Below the pieces are notes generated by a model. That model was not told the origin of the DNA and did no database searches. It worked only from the letters and a program-made list of their open reading frames with translations. DNA of 15,665 bases from NCBI GenBank assembly GCA_003024985.2, contig PXIH01S0007281.1, one strand, 5' to 3'. A program made the translations under genes and the position numbers. The first letter of the stretch is position 1. Every line of letters starts with the position of its first letter. The DNA is from Euperipatoides rowelli (lineage: Eukaryota; Onychophora; Udeonychophora; Euonychophora; Peripatopsidae). Below, one piece after another: positions 1 through 8,767 of this stretch.

Positions 1-195
1 CATATGATTGCTAGAGGGCAGCACCATTAGAAACCTGCAAAATCATGTGATCAATTTTTGCATTGTACTTGAAAGCAATAACAGTTGCTGAAATATTTGT
101 AAATTATAATTTATTTCTGACTGTAGCTAATTGATATTAGGAGCAATAATTTGGATCAATTTTGCTCAATCATGATATAATTGTAGCACATTTTT

Positions 196-675
196 TTAGA
201 TGTAGTTTCCTGTAACAATTTTTCCTTTTTGAATAAAAACTTGCATTATTTTTTCTTTTCTTTTTAAGCATTCATCTCTTAGAGCAGTCTCTGTCTTGCT
301 CTGTTCAAAGGTTTTATCTGGAGCAATATTTATCTTTTCGAGTACCTATAGTATTATTTTTTTCCAATATCAACCATTTTATTGAAACATCTTCACAAAT
401 CACTTTGACCGGTCTTTTCCTTCTAGAATCATACCTTCCTAATCTTTTGCAACAAACTAATTTATATCCAAAAACCTATCAATGAATATTAGTCAATGTG
501 TTTTTATCGTAACTAGCGCAGCTTATCTTTATTATTATCTAGAACTTATCAAAAATGATTTTTTTCACTTAATTTTTGTTGGTCCATGGTAATTATTATT
601 TTATCTATTATATCATCAACCTTGGAAATTTGGAGAAATATTTGCACTCATAATTTTTTATAGTTTGTCGATTTT

Positions 676-709
<34 letters not shown>

Positions 710-1015
710 ATATTATTAGTATCTTCATCAGTACCGGTACTATATTTGGTATCTTTTTCCAGTATAACATCCAGTTTTGCATTAAATCTCTAAATCCAAT
801 CTCAATAGTATTGATTGTATTAATTTATTATTTCCCAAAAGTATATTCAACATTTTTTCATTGTTAGTAGCAATTACATCGAATGCTTTCTCTACATCAT
901 GAAGTCGTTTTAATAAAGGAGTCCTATTTCCACAAAACGATCTAATTTTTGGTTTGCTTTGCGTTTTAAATTGATATATTAAGCCCTGATCAATTGTTAT
1001 GAGTTCAACTGTCAC
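196..1015 (-). pseudogene. LINE ORF1 relic (RNA-binding chaperone type)
   Basis: Reading the minus strand from 1015 to 196 gives the parts of a LINE ORF1 in their usual order. First comes a helical, heptad-like stretch (1015-782, with EKAFDVIATNNEKMLNILL), which continues after a one-base frame change at about 780 as NAKLDVILEKDTKYSTGTDE. Later, at 470-320, a basic block reads KRLGRYDSRRKRPVKVI, as in the RRM-like domain of such proteins. After another frameshift near 325 comes NIAPDKTFEQSKTETALRDE, matching the family pattern I-s-P-D-x-T-x-x-Q, and the end reads FIQKGKIV before a TAA at 196-198. In the family this protein binds element RNA and acts as a chaperone in the retrotransposition particle. 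Stops, frameshifts and a TA repeat break it, so it cannot be functional. Matching ORF2 sequence would be expected to the left of the window. Family assignment is by remembered motif pattern only. Confidence 0.62.
679..702. repeat. (TA)12 microsatellite
   Basis: Twelve uninterrupted TA units lie inside the ORF1 relic, between its coiled-coil part and its RRM-like part. The repeat probably expanded after the element died. Its length is likely to vary between individuals. Confidence 0.95.
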
Positions 1016-1017
1016 AT

Positions 1018-1350
1018 ATGCTACAATTTATTAGACGATTACGTCCGACCATTAATGACAGCATTACAATCTCCATAATTTGTTGGGCCCAGAATAGATT
1101 CAGCATCTCCAGAAATGATAATCAAAATACTCGAATATTTTGCCTTAAATCTTTATTTTTTGAACTAATAGGACAGATACAAAATGTGTATGAACCTGTA
1201 AAAATCAAGATGATATGTAGATAATAATTCTCAAGGCCCAATTTTTCATCACATAAGATCTTTTTGTCATTTCTAATTCCTATATCTGGATCTGTAGCAA
1301 TATTCTTTATATTTAACTTAGTGAACAGTAACAAAAACATAAAACTCAAT
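1018..1350 (-). other. Coding-like stretch of unknown origin
   Basis: Two minus-strand frames give protein-like text rather than low-complexity AT translation. One (1349-1122) includes DPDIGIRNDKKILCDEKLGL. The other (1140-1030) includes SGDAESILGPTNYGDCNAVI followed by NGRT and a stop, and is locally richer in GC. I do not recognise a domain. It lies directly upstream of the ORF1 relic on the same strand, so it may be the N-terminal part of the same element or an unrelated host or element relic. A plus-strand ORF over the same bases is likely a shadow. Confidence 0.25.
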
Positions 1351-2068
1351 TTCTTTCAAAAACTTTGCCATTATTTTTTTTTTAAATATTTTACAAATCA
1401 ATGTCTTAATCTGTGTATATTTTATATCATTCAAATCTCATCTTTTTATTTTGTCTTCCCTTTTTACTTTCCTTCTAACTTTTGTAGTCTTTATTTCTTT
1501 CTATAAAACATTGTTTACCTTCTTAACCTTTCTTGTAGCAGTTATTATAATGAAATCACCACCCAGATTCTTAACATGACACCCAATGAGATCATGTAGT
1601 AACATAGCCTATTAATTTAGAATTTTATTTTGTAGATTGAAACATTCTGCCTTCATTAACACAAAAAAATCTATCACAGGTGTTCAATAAGATGTACCGT
1701 AATATAATCAAACCAATTATGTAGATATGTAAATTATGTTGATCTGTGTTACCGTAATACAAGTCAATATAAGATTGACCAAACATGTAGTCGAAAATCT
1801 ATTTTAAAAAATCCATAAAACACTTGCTTAAATAATTTGATGAAAATTTCATCAAAATCAACAGATCAAAACTAAAGATATATGGTTAATGATCCATTAT
1901 TGCAAATCAAGTATAGACTTAACAGATTCAAATTGGGTAAATCTATAATTGATAAATGAACACCGGTTACCTTTTACATAGGCTGGCACAAGGTAGAAAG
2001 CTTCAGATACAATAGTGTATGGTACAAAACAGAAGTTTTATTGTGCAATTCAAAACTCTAAGGCAGAA
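1351..2068. other. No recognisable feature
   Basis: AT-rich sequence. The only long open frame, on the plus strand near 1264-1506, is phenylalanine-rich translation of T-rich DNA and shows no domain. I see no repeat family, RNA gene or splice-bounded exon here. Confidence 0.5.
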
Positions 2069-2387
2069 TTTTTTTTTAATAAAAATAAGTATTAATACAA
2101 CAGGTAAGGATGGTAAGTATAATCTATTTTAATTAAAAGACTAGAGATGATCGCCATTTTAACGTCTTTTGAAAACATTCAAACTTCATTCAAATTAACA
2201 AATCCTTCACCAAGGAGAAGGTGGTCTTCCAGGACAAAAGATTTACAAATAGGTATAAATTGAACAATGCAATTGTATTATAAGCAATTTAAAACGATGG
2301 TTAAATTTTAGATATCAATAGATTCATAAATAAATTCATATTCTCAAGATAGTGTACATAAGAGGTGCTAAAATAGTTACTGGTAAA
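2069..2387 (-). mobile_element. Probable 3' UTR and tail of LINE element 1
   Basis: This follows the minus-strand stop of the element 1 ORF2 relic (TAA at 2388-2390). A T9 run at 2069-2077 on the plus strand would be a short A-tail of a minus-strand element and is my tentative 3' end. There is no AATAAA just before it and I found no target-site duplication, so the limit is a guess. Confidence 0.35.
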
Positions 2388-4330
2388 TTACGAGTCCCGA
2401 TTTTTTAAATGAGTCGAGTGGTTCTTTTTAAAAGATAGCAAGGTTGTACATGCTCTGATATCTCTAGGGATCTTGTTCCATAGTACAGGTGCAGAATAGG
2501 CAAAGCTCAATTTATCAAAATTAGTTTCAACTCTTGGTACAAACAGTCCAAAAAATGTATGAATTCTAGAGTTATGATTATGGATGTTAGTTCCAAGCGT
2601 TAGAAGATTAAATAAATGTTTTTTTTTTAATTTCCAAATTAAGCTTTCTTAATTTTTTTAGTAGCAGAAACCTAAAGTTGATAAGGCAGTCGATGCACTG
2701 CTAGGTCCACCTAAAAACAATATATCTAGCAGCTTTGTTTTGTATGATCTGAAGTTTAAGATCTAGTTTCTTTGAGCATCCGCCCCACAAAAAGTCACAA
2801 TATGATAATCTTGACTAGATAAGACTATAATAGTGTTTTTAGTTGTTCAATTTTAAGATATGGTCTAAGGCGAAGTAGTAATTTGTTTAGACCATTTGAT
2901 TTAGATATAATTTCATGAGTGTGTATATATTAGATTGGATTCAATAGTCCCAAAATTTTTATATTTTCTGAAAAAGGAATAATCTGGCTGTCAATTTTTA
3001 TAGTATGCATATACAGTATGTAATTTAAATGGTTTTTTTTGGTGAACCTATTATCAGGACCTTTGATGTAAAAGGATTAAAATTATGAGATTATTTAATT
3101 TAAGCCAATGATTTAATAGATTAGTCGTTATTGAGTGATGTAATCATATTTGGACCTGACGCTATGAGCGAGATATCATCTGCAAATAAATGAATACTAG
3201 AATTTATGTTCAATTCAAATATTGGGTCAATGTATAGACTGAATAACAGGGGTGCTTGGACCGAACTCTGGGATCACAAATGGGGCATTTAGAAAGCTGG
3301 ATTTTTCAATACCTAATTTTACACAATGTTGTCTTTTATTTAGTTATTAAGTCATACAAGTGTTTGTACATAAAGTCAGTCTTCCCAGTCTAGATAACAA
3401 TGCAATATGTGGTATACTGTCGAAAGCCTTAGAAAGGACCAAGGATGCAAAAATAGAAAGATCACCTTTGTCTACATTTGAATAATTATTATTAAGTATG
3501 CTTGTTAAGCAGGTTGTGGGTGGTGGTCAAGTAGTTTGACCTAAAACCACTTTGTAAACAATTTATCAGCTTCTGAGATTCAATAAAGATCGTTAATTGT
3601 TGGTGAACAATTTTTTTCCAAGATTTTTCCGAGTATTGGTAATTGTGAAATAGGTCAGTAGTTTTTTGGGTTATTTTTTTTTCTCCACTTTTAAAGATCG
3701 GCGTTAAAAATACTCTCTTCCACACACTTGGAAATTTTCCAGTTAATAACAAAATATAAATGAATGTCAGAGGTTGAATTTTCACACTAAGTGAAGATTT
3801 TATTAATTTTATTCCATTTCATCAGATACTGTAGGTGTTTTGTCTGGCATTTGATTAATTAAATTCACTATTTTTTATGGAGTGGTAGAATTGTGAATTA
3901 GATTTCTTGTCAAAGTTAATTTTAAGAGTATTATTTTTTATAGTTTGTTGATATTCCATTTTTGTTTTACCTGCATGTGCAAAATAATTAAGCTCACTGA
4001 TCGTTAGATTTTTATTCTGTTTCACATCCAGTAAGTTATTTGTAATTTGTCATATTTTTCTGGTGTTACCATTTGCTTTCTGAATCTCTGATCTATAGTA
4101 TTCTTTTTTTTTTGTTGCACAATTCATGTTATGATTTAATGAATTTTTTAGATCTTTATAGAATTTCTATTTGGATGAGTTTTCTGTATTGATTGCGTCG
4201 ATATGGGCAAAAATATTTTATTTTGTTTCAATAGAATTTCATCGACCCATGTTTTTTTTTTGATTAGGATTATCAAGTTAATTCAGGTTATTCATTTAAA
4301 ATGCTTTGCAATAAACATCATTAAGGGAAT
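2388..4330 (-). pseudogene. LINE element 1: ORF2 relic (linker, RT, C-terminal domain)
   Basis: On the minus strand the parts of a CR1/jockey-type ORF2 protein appear in order. There is a linker with TWVDEILLKQ (about 4255-4226), then FPSVWKRVFLTPIFKSGE (about 3735-3682). NY-stop-PIS LPILGKILEK follows (3663 down), with CGA changed to TGA. QSGFRS comes next (about 3545), then LVLSKAFDSIPH (SKAFDS at 3433-3416). A degraded GVPQGS box reads QAPLLFSLYID (about 3255-3220), and the catalytic FADD lies at 3186-3175. Further on are LLNHWLKLNNL, IKIDSQIIPFSENIKILG (about 3000-2945), LQIIQNKAARYIV (about 2750-2710) and YSAPVLWNKIPRDI (about 2500-2457), ending in LKNRDS and TAA at 2388-2390. In this family the enzyme nicks target DNA and copies element RNA at the nick. 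No endonuclease domain is seen, so the copy is 5'-truncated. Several frameshifts and stops make it dead. The upper limit near 4330 is approximate. Confidence 0.88.
4131..4243 (-). repeat. 113-bp direct repeat, copy A (inside the element 1 linker)
   Basis: Aligns without gaps to 5792-5904, with 11 mismatches by hand count (about 90% identity). Here it sits in its natural place, the linker upstream of the RT of element 1, overlapping the WVDEILLKQ coding stretch. Similarity stops sharply at both ends. Confidence 0.9.
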
Positions 4331-4420
4331 ATATTAAGATTTAAAGCACTATACCAAATGTGTATAAAAATTAGTAAATACGTAGATTATAATGTAAATA
4401 GATATTCAATAGAAAAGATC
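4331..4420 (-). mobile_element. Probable 3' UTR of element 2, abutting element 1
   Basis: A 90-bp AT-rich gap follows the TAG (4421-4423) that ends the element 2 frame, before recognisable element 1 sequence begins. It would hold the 3' UTR of element 2 and possibly the truncated 5' end of element 1. No tail repeat or target-site duplication is clear. Confidence 0.35.
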
Positions 4421-4617
4421 CTAAATTAATGTTTCAATATTGCTTAAGTGTGCAAAATATGAGGATTTGAATGCCTTAATAGTTTCTGAAGATCAAATCA
4501 ATGCAGGGATGGAGTTCCATATTGAGGCCAGATTTTGGAAAGAACCTCTCTCAATTTCTAATCTAATTGGCTCGACGGTAAATTTCTTAGAAGCAACTGA
4601 CCTAGTTAAATAGATAT
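4421..4617 (-). pseudogene. Element 2 ORF2: extreme C-terminal part
   Basis: The minus strand reads TRSVASKKFTVEPIRLEIER (about 4606-4547), then GSFQNLASIWNSIPALI, an in-frame TGA, SSETIKAFKSSYFAHLSNIE, and TAG at 4421-4423. This is the closing motif set of CR1/jockey-like ORF2 proteins (TRS, RxxxEI, F...WNSLP, S-x-x-x-FK). The stretch that should precede it, ending in LAPNNL, lies beyond the plus-strand insertion at 5168 and above. The two flanks join naturally, which is why I assign both to one element. Confidence 0.75.
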
Positions 4618-5137
4618 TCTATGATAAAGAGAGCTAATAGTATGTTTTTTTATTATTTACAAATTAAAAAGAATGGCTTATATTCATGTAATGTTCTGAC
4701 TTGCATTGGTATTGGAGTATTGCTCACCAATATGGAGTCCTGCATTAACTAAAAAGCAGATTCAATCTATTGAATGTCCAAAAAAGGGCATGTAATAAGT
4801 ACACTGGATATACCCAAGCTTTAGTCCAATTGATTTTGAGATCTCTATCAGATAGAAGAGAAAATCTTTATGATTTTGCTGTGAAATTCTTTTCAGTTTT
4901 TCCTCAATTTCTCCCTCCTAATCAATCATCTTGTCAGGTAGAATTACAAGGAATTTCAACAAATTAATTTTACCTAAAAAGTCAAAACTAATCGTTTTAA
5001 TAATTCACCTATTAATTCTATAAAAATTATAAATTCAAAACTTTAATTCAAATGTAATAGAATCTACAATCATCCTTCGGGGCCAAGGTTCTAATTTAAA
5101 ATCATATTAACAATATGTATATATTTTATCTTTTTGA
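4618..5137 (+). mobile_element. LINE element 3: 3' fragment nested in element 2
   Basis: The plus strand carries the C-terminal domain of another LINE RT protein. About 4711-4770 reads VLEYCSPIWSPALTKKQIQS. After a frame change, 4770-4967 includes KRACNKYTGYTQALVQL and LRSLSDRRENLYDFAVKFFS and then FLPPNQSSC. The tail KTNRFNNSPINSIKIINSKL ends in TAA at 5044-5046, followed by a short UTR ending around TTTTGATAAATA. The pattern Y-x-x-AL-x-L-x-L-x-SL-x-x-RRE-x-L-x-x-x-FA-x-K is typical of many invertebrate LINE RTs. No catalytic RT core is present: it is a severely 5'-truncated copy in the opposite orientation to its host element. The insertion limits are inferred from where element 2 coding breaks off and resumes. 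Confidence 0.78.
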
Positions 5138-5791
5138 TAAATATATGTGGCTGAGTTATAGCTTGAATCAAAGGTTGTTTGGAGCCAATCCCTGAGTGCA
5201 TTTCCAAAGGAATTGAGCATAGTGCAGTTTCCTTTTGGTATCCAGAGAAATCCACTTTAGATCTCTCAGAGCTACTGTAGCACTATAGAGACCCCAGCCA
5301 TGAACTATAATCCTTGCTGCTGTATTTGATATTTGCAGTCTATTTTTCAAAGTCTTGCCACACCCATACCACACCATATCTCAATAGTTCAGCCTGGAAG
5401 CTATCAGGGCATTGTAAACAATTACCAACCACGATCTTGATAAAGAATTTTAACCTAAGTAAAATCTTCAGAAAATCTTTTGTTTTGTTAATGAGGGAGT
5501 CAATGTGTTTATTCCATTTAAGAAGTCAATTTCAAGACCCAAAAAGCATATAGAAGGGAAGAAAGAAATTATGTGATTGTTAACTGTGAAGCTGAAGCCT
5601 TTAACTTTGTTTATTCTTTTTACTACACATGACTGTACATACAGTTTTAGCTTCATTGATGTCCAAATAGTTTGAAGATAGGCCAATCACTTGGTGATAT
5701 TCCTTATATCCTCTTCTAAATTACACCTTAGGCAGTTAAGGTTTTTCTTGAAGAATGTAGAATTATGTCATCGACATAGTTGGATTTTTCC
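5138..5791 (-). pseudogene. Element 2 ORF2: RT after the catalytic box and thumb/C-terminal part
   Basis: The minus strand reads YVDDIILHS (YVDD at 5778-5767, the RT catalytic box), then NLEEDIRNITKWLAYLQTIW after a frameshift, then CFLGLEIDFLNGINTLTPSL (the LG-x-x-ID...W-x-x-H-type box, about 5545-5485). Further on is a good open run, MVWYGCGKTLKNRLQISNTA (from 5377), and ARIIV...LRDLKWISLDTKR...GLAPNNL ending at 5168. Codons continue past a TGA toward SHIYL, where the nested element cuts in. The first aspartate pair of the active site is kept, but frameshifts make the copy inactive. Confidence 0.85.
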
Positions 5792-5904
5792 ATGATTTAA
5801 TGAATTTTTTAGATCTTTATATAATTTCCATTTGGATGAGTTTCCTGTATTAATTGCGTCGATAGGGACAACTTTTTTTTCTTTTGTTTCAATAGAATTT
5901 CATC
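5792..5904 (-). repeat. 113-bp direct repeat, copy B (foreign insert in the RT of element 2)
   Basis: About 90% identical, ungapped, to 4131-4243 from the element 1 linker. On one side, minus-strand codons read GPFLFLIY..INDLPSLIK up to about 5905; on the other, MEKSNYVDD resumes at about 5791. In intact RTs these two stretches are adjacent, so this piece is an insertion without obvious loss of host sequence. TGATT occurs on the plus strand at both junctions (5793-5797 and 5906-5910), which may be microhomology or a very short duplication. Confidence 0.88.
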
Positions 5905-6900
5905 TTGATTAAACTTGGCAAATCATTGATCTACTGTATATAAGGAATAGGAAAAGGCCTATGACCGAGCGCTGTGGAACACCGGCATGAATACCTCTAA
6001 GGTCTGAGATTATTATTAAACCGTTCTGCTTGTTTACATCCTGTAACAGGAATTTAACCATGAGGACAGTGTCATTAAAGGCAGATTGTTTAAATTTATT
6101 AATGAGAGTGAGAATCAATGAAAAGCCTTACTTAGGTCAAGTATAGTGACAGCTGTTAGACTTCCTTCATCTATATTTTTTAGCCAGTCGTTTGTAAGCG
6201 TTGACACGTATCAACAGAATAACATTTACAAAAAAACACTTTGGTATCAGAAAGAAAATTGATAGTCAATAAAAAATAACAGCTGATCTTTAACCAATAT
6301 CTCTAAAACTCTGGACAATATTGGCAGTGATGGGTCTGTAATTGCAGGGCAGTGAAGTCTCATTTTTTATGTACAGGAGTGACAATGCCAATCTTCCAAA
6401 TGTTCGGAAATAACATTGTTTTAGTGACATGTTTAGAAAATAGGTGATGAAATCCAGTGTTATTGGGAGTCTTTTCAGATTTTGAGTGTTTTCATGTCCT
6501 GCAGCAGAAGCCGGAATTTCCATTATTTTATTCATTATTTGTGAGTCCACCTGTTTGAAAACAGTGTGTTGTAATCATTAGGAAAATGTTTATCTTTTAT
6601 GGCACTTATGTTGTCAGTTAATACCATATCAGCTTTATCAGTGGTCATTAGCTTTTCCCAAATCTGAAAAGTAGTCATTTAGATTATCAGTAGTTAATTA
6701 ATAACTTTCCATATAGTTTTTGTATTATTTCTTCCATTAAGTTCCTAAAGTAAGCCTTCATTATTTTTATTTTGTGGTTAAGTTCTTTAGTTTTTTGTAG
6801 CTTGTCCATAGATCCAAGTCCCCATAAGTGCTTTCTCCTTAGCTGGGTTTTTATTAGTTTGAGGTCTGCATTTATCCAATGTCTAATTTCCTTTTACTTA
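5905..6900 (-). pseudogene. Element 2 ORF2: linker and first half of RT
   Basis: The minus strand begins with the linker HWINADLKLIKTQLRRKHLW (about 6885-6826) and continues open as GLGSMDKLQKTKELNHKIKI, with MKAYFRN further on. The RT follows: FRTFGRLA (about 6410), NYRPI (6343-6329), then after a frameshift SLPILSRVLEILVKDQLLFF (to about 6277). VTILDLSKAFH (about 6150-6119) has the usual aspartate after SKAF replaced by histidine, followed by a stop. Next are INKFKQSAFNDTVLMVKF and GVPQRSVIGLFLF (GVPQRSV at 5983-5963), with arginine in place of the usual glycine. These are RT fingers and palm motifs in correct order, but the frame is broken in several places. Confidence 0.87.
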
Positions 6901-7500
6901 TTAATTTCATAGGAGCTATATTATTTAATTAATCCAATAGGAGTTTGTTGAATAGAACAATTTGATCCTCTAGCTTAAGGTTGTGCCAGGGTACATTTTC
7001 TAGTCTTTTTAGGTAAGCTTCACTAGTATAGTTTTTGTTTTCCATACTCTGGCCAATATTGGACCCTTAACCTTCTTTTCCATTGGTCGGATAAATAAAA
7101 ATGAAATCATATGATCACTCAGACCCTGGATAAGCCCCAGGTTACTCACCATACCAGGGGTATTAATCCAAACATGGCCTATTAGAGCAGATGAGTTTTC
7201 TGGTATTCGAGTTGGGTTCTTTAACAGTTGAACAAATGAATAACTTATACATTAGTTATTTCCTTTGGCCAGTTTGAGTAACTAGTCGGTCACCTTAAGT
7301 TGGTCAATATTAAGATCGCCCATATTATTGTAGGGTCATTACTCAGAGTAGATTTTATAAGGCATTGTTCAAAGTCATTTCTAAAATTATTATTGAAAGT
7401 GGGTCTGTACATAATTAAATTTAGAGTGGGGCTTTTTACTATTTTGGAGTTTTATGTTAACTTGACCAAACATGTTGAATGACCAAACAATCGCCAATTA
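6901..7500 (-). pseudogene. Element 2 ORF2: C-terminal half of APE-type endonuclease
   Basis: The minus strand from 7500 reads LAIVWSFNMFGQVNIKLQNS, then KKPHSKFNYV. A frame change gives MYRPTFNNNFRNDFEQCLIK, then GDLNIDQL (7321-7297, the GDFN-type metal/catalytic box). NPTRIPENSSALIGHVWINT follows (about 7215-7156), with the pattern N-x-x-T-R...s-x-LIDHI-x-TN. GLSDHMISF (GLSDH at 7125-7111) is the SDH catalytic histidine box. In this family the domain nicks the genomic target to prime reverse transcription. The N-terminal half with the first metal-binding residues is absent. A plus-strand open frame at 7300-7482 is only the shadow of this domain. Confidence 0.82.
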
Positions 7501-7754
7501 TTAATACAGCTGAACATTGAACCAAATTCATAAAAGGTTTAAATCACAAATTTAGAACTAATATATTCAAACAATATTTTAAAGTTTAGGCGACAGAAAA
7601 AAGCATAAACGACCATATTGGCATATGCGCATAAAATAATAAGTCTGCTGTTGTCCGCATAAATTATCAAATAGCCAAAGCCTTACGCATACATTACGTT
7701 AGAGATCCTTCTAATTTATTTAAATAAAAGATATATAAAGCAAAAATTGATTTA
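7501..7754. other. No recognisable gene
   Basis: AT-rich sequence beyond the truncated 5' end of element 2. It holds overlapping palindromes GCATATGC (7621-7628) and ATGCGCAT (7625-7632), which could be protein-binding sites but are short enough to be chance. Confidence 0.4.
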
Positions 7755-7890
7755 CTATTTATATACAACAAAGAAACAATTATGTGCTGGACAACAACAA
7801 AGCTGTGGATTGATGACGCAACTGATTTTACTTTCATAAGCCGTACACGCAACATTAGCTGTAACCATCTCGGCATCTCCCATACAATAA
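7755..7890 (-). CDS. Candidate exon for a cysteine-rich peptide
   Basis: A minus-strand frame open between stops at 7914-7916 and 7755-7757 encodes a cysteine-dense peptide. It reads YCMGDAEMVTANVACTAYES, then KISCVINPQLCCCPAHNC, then FFVVYK and TAG. That is seven cysteines in about 44 residues, with an eighth just upstream. A possible acceptor, TTGACAG, ends at 7891 on the minus strand, but its pyrimidine tract is weak. The stretch is richer in GC than its surroundings. Small secreted disulphide domains look like this, but I cannot name a family, and there is no visible signal peptide or other exon. It could be a terminal exon, a relic, or chance. A longer minus-strand frame here (7897-7694) is less protein-like. 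Confidence 0.3.
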
Positions 7891-8082
7891 CTGTCAAGTC
7901 GACATGTTTTAATTCAAGGCAAATATGGCGTATGTCATATCATATCACTATACAAGCAAATAAATAAAATAAATTGCTTGTATGGTGACAAACTGACATG
8001 GTTTAAGTACTAAGTTTGCCACTAGACTATTTTCTATCTTGTGCTGCCATCTTAGATTGATGTTCTGAGCATGTCACGACCA

Positions 8083-8103
8083 AGGTCACGAGTCACGTGA
8101 CCT
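8083..8103. promoter_or_regulatory. Inverted repeat with E-box and AGGTCA half-sites
   Basis: AGGTCACG (8083-8090) and CGTGACCT (8096-8103) are perfect 8-bp inverted arms around AGTCA. The right side contains the palindrome GTCACGTGAC (8092-8101), a known strong site for bHLH-zip factors of the USF/MITF-TFE class. The arms contain AGGTCA nuclear-receptor half-sites. TCACG occurs three times in 25 bases (8074, 8086, 8093). The surroundings (8040-8180) are GC-richer and CpG-containing. A role as a regulatory site is inferred. Confidence 0.4.
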
Positions 8104-8576
8104 AAAGCAGGCAACCTGATAGGCTGAATGCCGTGCGAATACTTCACTTTTCCTTGTTCACAGTGAAATAGGCCAAGACGACATTTTAATTTAGAAAAAC
8201 TGAAATACTAGTGATCGTGAAATTCTCAAGATATACCGTAGCTCAATTTGAAATGAAATCATAATATACAGTACATGTAGAAGATATTATCTAGTATCCA
8301 TATTGTAGTCAGCCAGGAAAAATATCTCGTCCATTTTGAAAAATTTGCTGCAGTAAGTGCAGTTATACATAAAATAACCTATATACTGAGTGAAATTATC
8401 ATTCATATCGGTGACTCATTGCAAGATAACCATTAACCTGATGAGGCATGAAGGTCAGGCTCCCAAATAGAAATCCTGTTAAAATTTCAACTTGGTAGCC
8501 TCCCTTCTTGAAAAATTATGAAATCGAATACAGAAAGTGATCTACACCCAGATCTTGACCTAATCTTAAGGCGAGA

Positions 8577-8588
8577 TTTTTTTTTTTT
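8577..8588. repeat. T12 run
   Basis: Twelve T in a row. It has no clear association with an element tail. Length errors are likely. Confidence 0.85.
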
Positions 8589-8767
8589 AAAGTTCAATTT
8601 GTAGAAATATTAAGGCTTATCTAATTTGGAAGATAAAATCAATAATACTTTAAACCATGATTACGATTTTTAGTGTTATTCGTTGAACTTCCAGACTTGT
8701 ACTGCAAACATAACGTGACCGTCTAATTTTGTGGTCTCGCTTGATTGCTAATCCCTTTTGCTGTCCC

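Larger units (their letters stand above)
4421..7500 (-). mobile_element. LINE element 2 (APE-type non-LTR retrotransposon), 5'-truncated and twice interrupted
   Basis: A single minus-strand element can be followed from endonuclease remnants near 7500 to a TAG at 4421-4423. Removing the nested plus-strand fragment (about 4618-5137) and the 113-bp insert (5792-5904) leaves about 2.45 kb, with endonuclease, linker, RT and C-terminal domain in normal order. The N-terminal half of the endonuclease and any ORF1 are missing, as expected of 5' truncation during target-primed reverse transcription. It differs clearly in sequence from element 1, so they are separate families or lineages. Its protein parts are given as separate entries. 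Confidence 0.85.

Noticed and set aside
1264-1506. Plus-strand 80-residue frame rich in phenylalanine, looking like membrane segments
   Set aside because: Hydrophobicity follows from T-rich DNA; no domain, no splice sites, no codon bias.
5909-6118. Independent small minus-strand gene of 69 residues
   Set aside because: It contains GVPQRSVIGLFLF and is simply one unbroken frame segment of the element 2 RT.
7300-7482. Plus-strand 60-residue open frame
   Set aside because: Antisense shadow of the endonuclease domain of element 2, whose minus-strand motifs (GDLNIDQL, YRPTFNNNF) explain the sequence.
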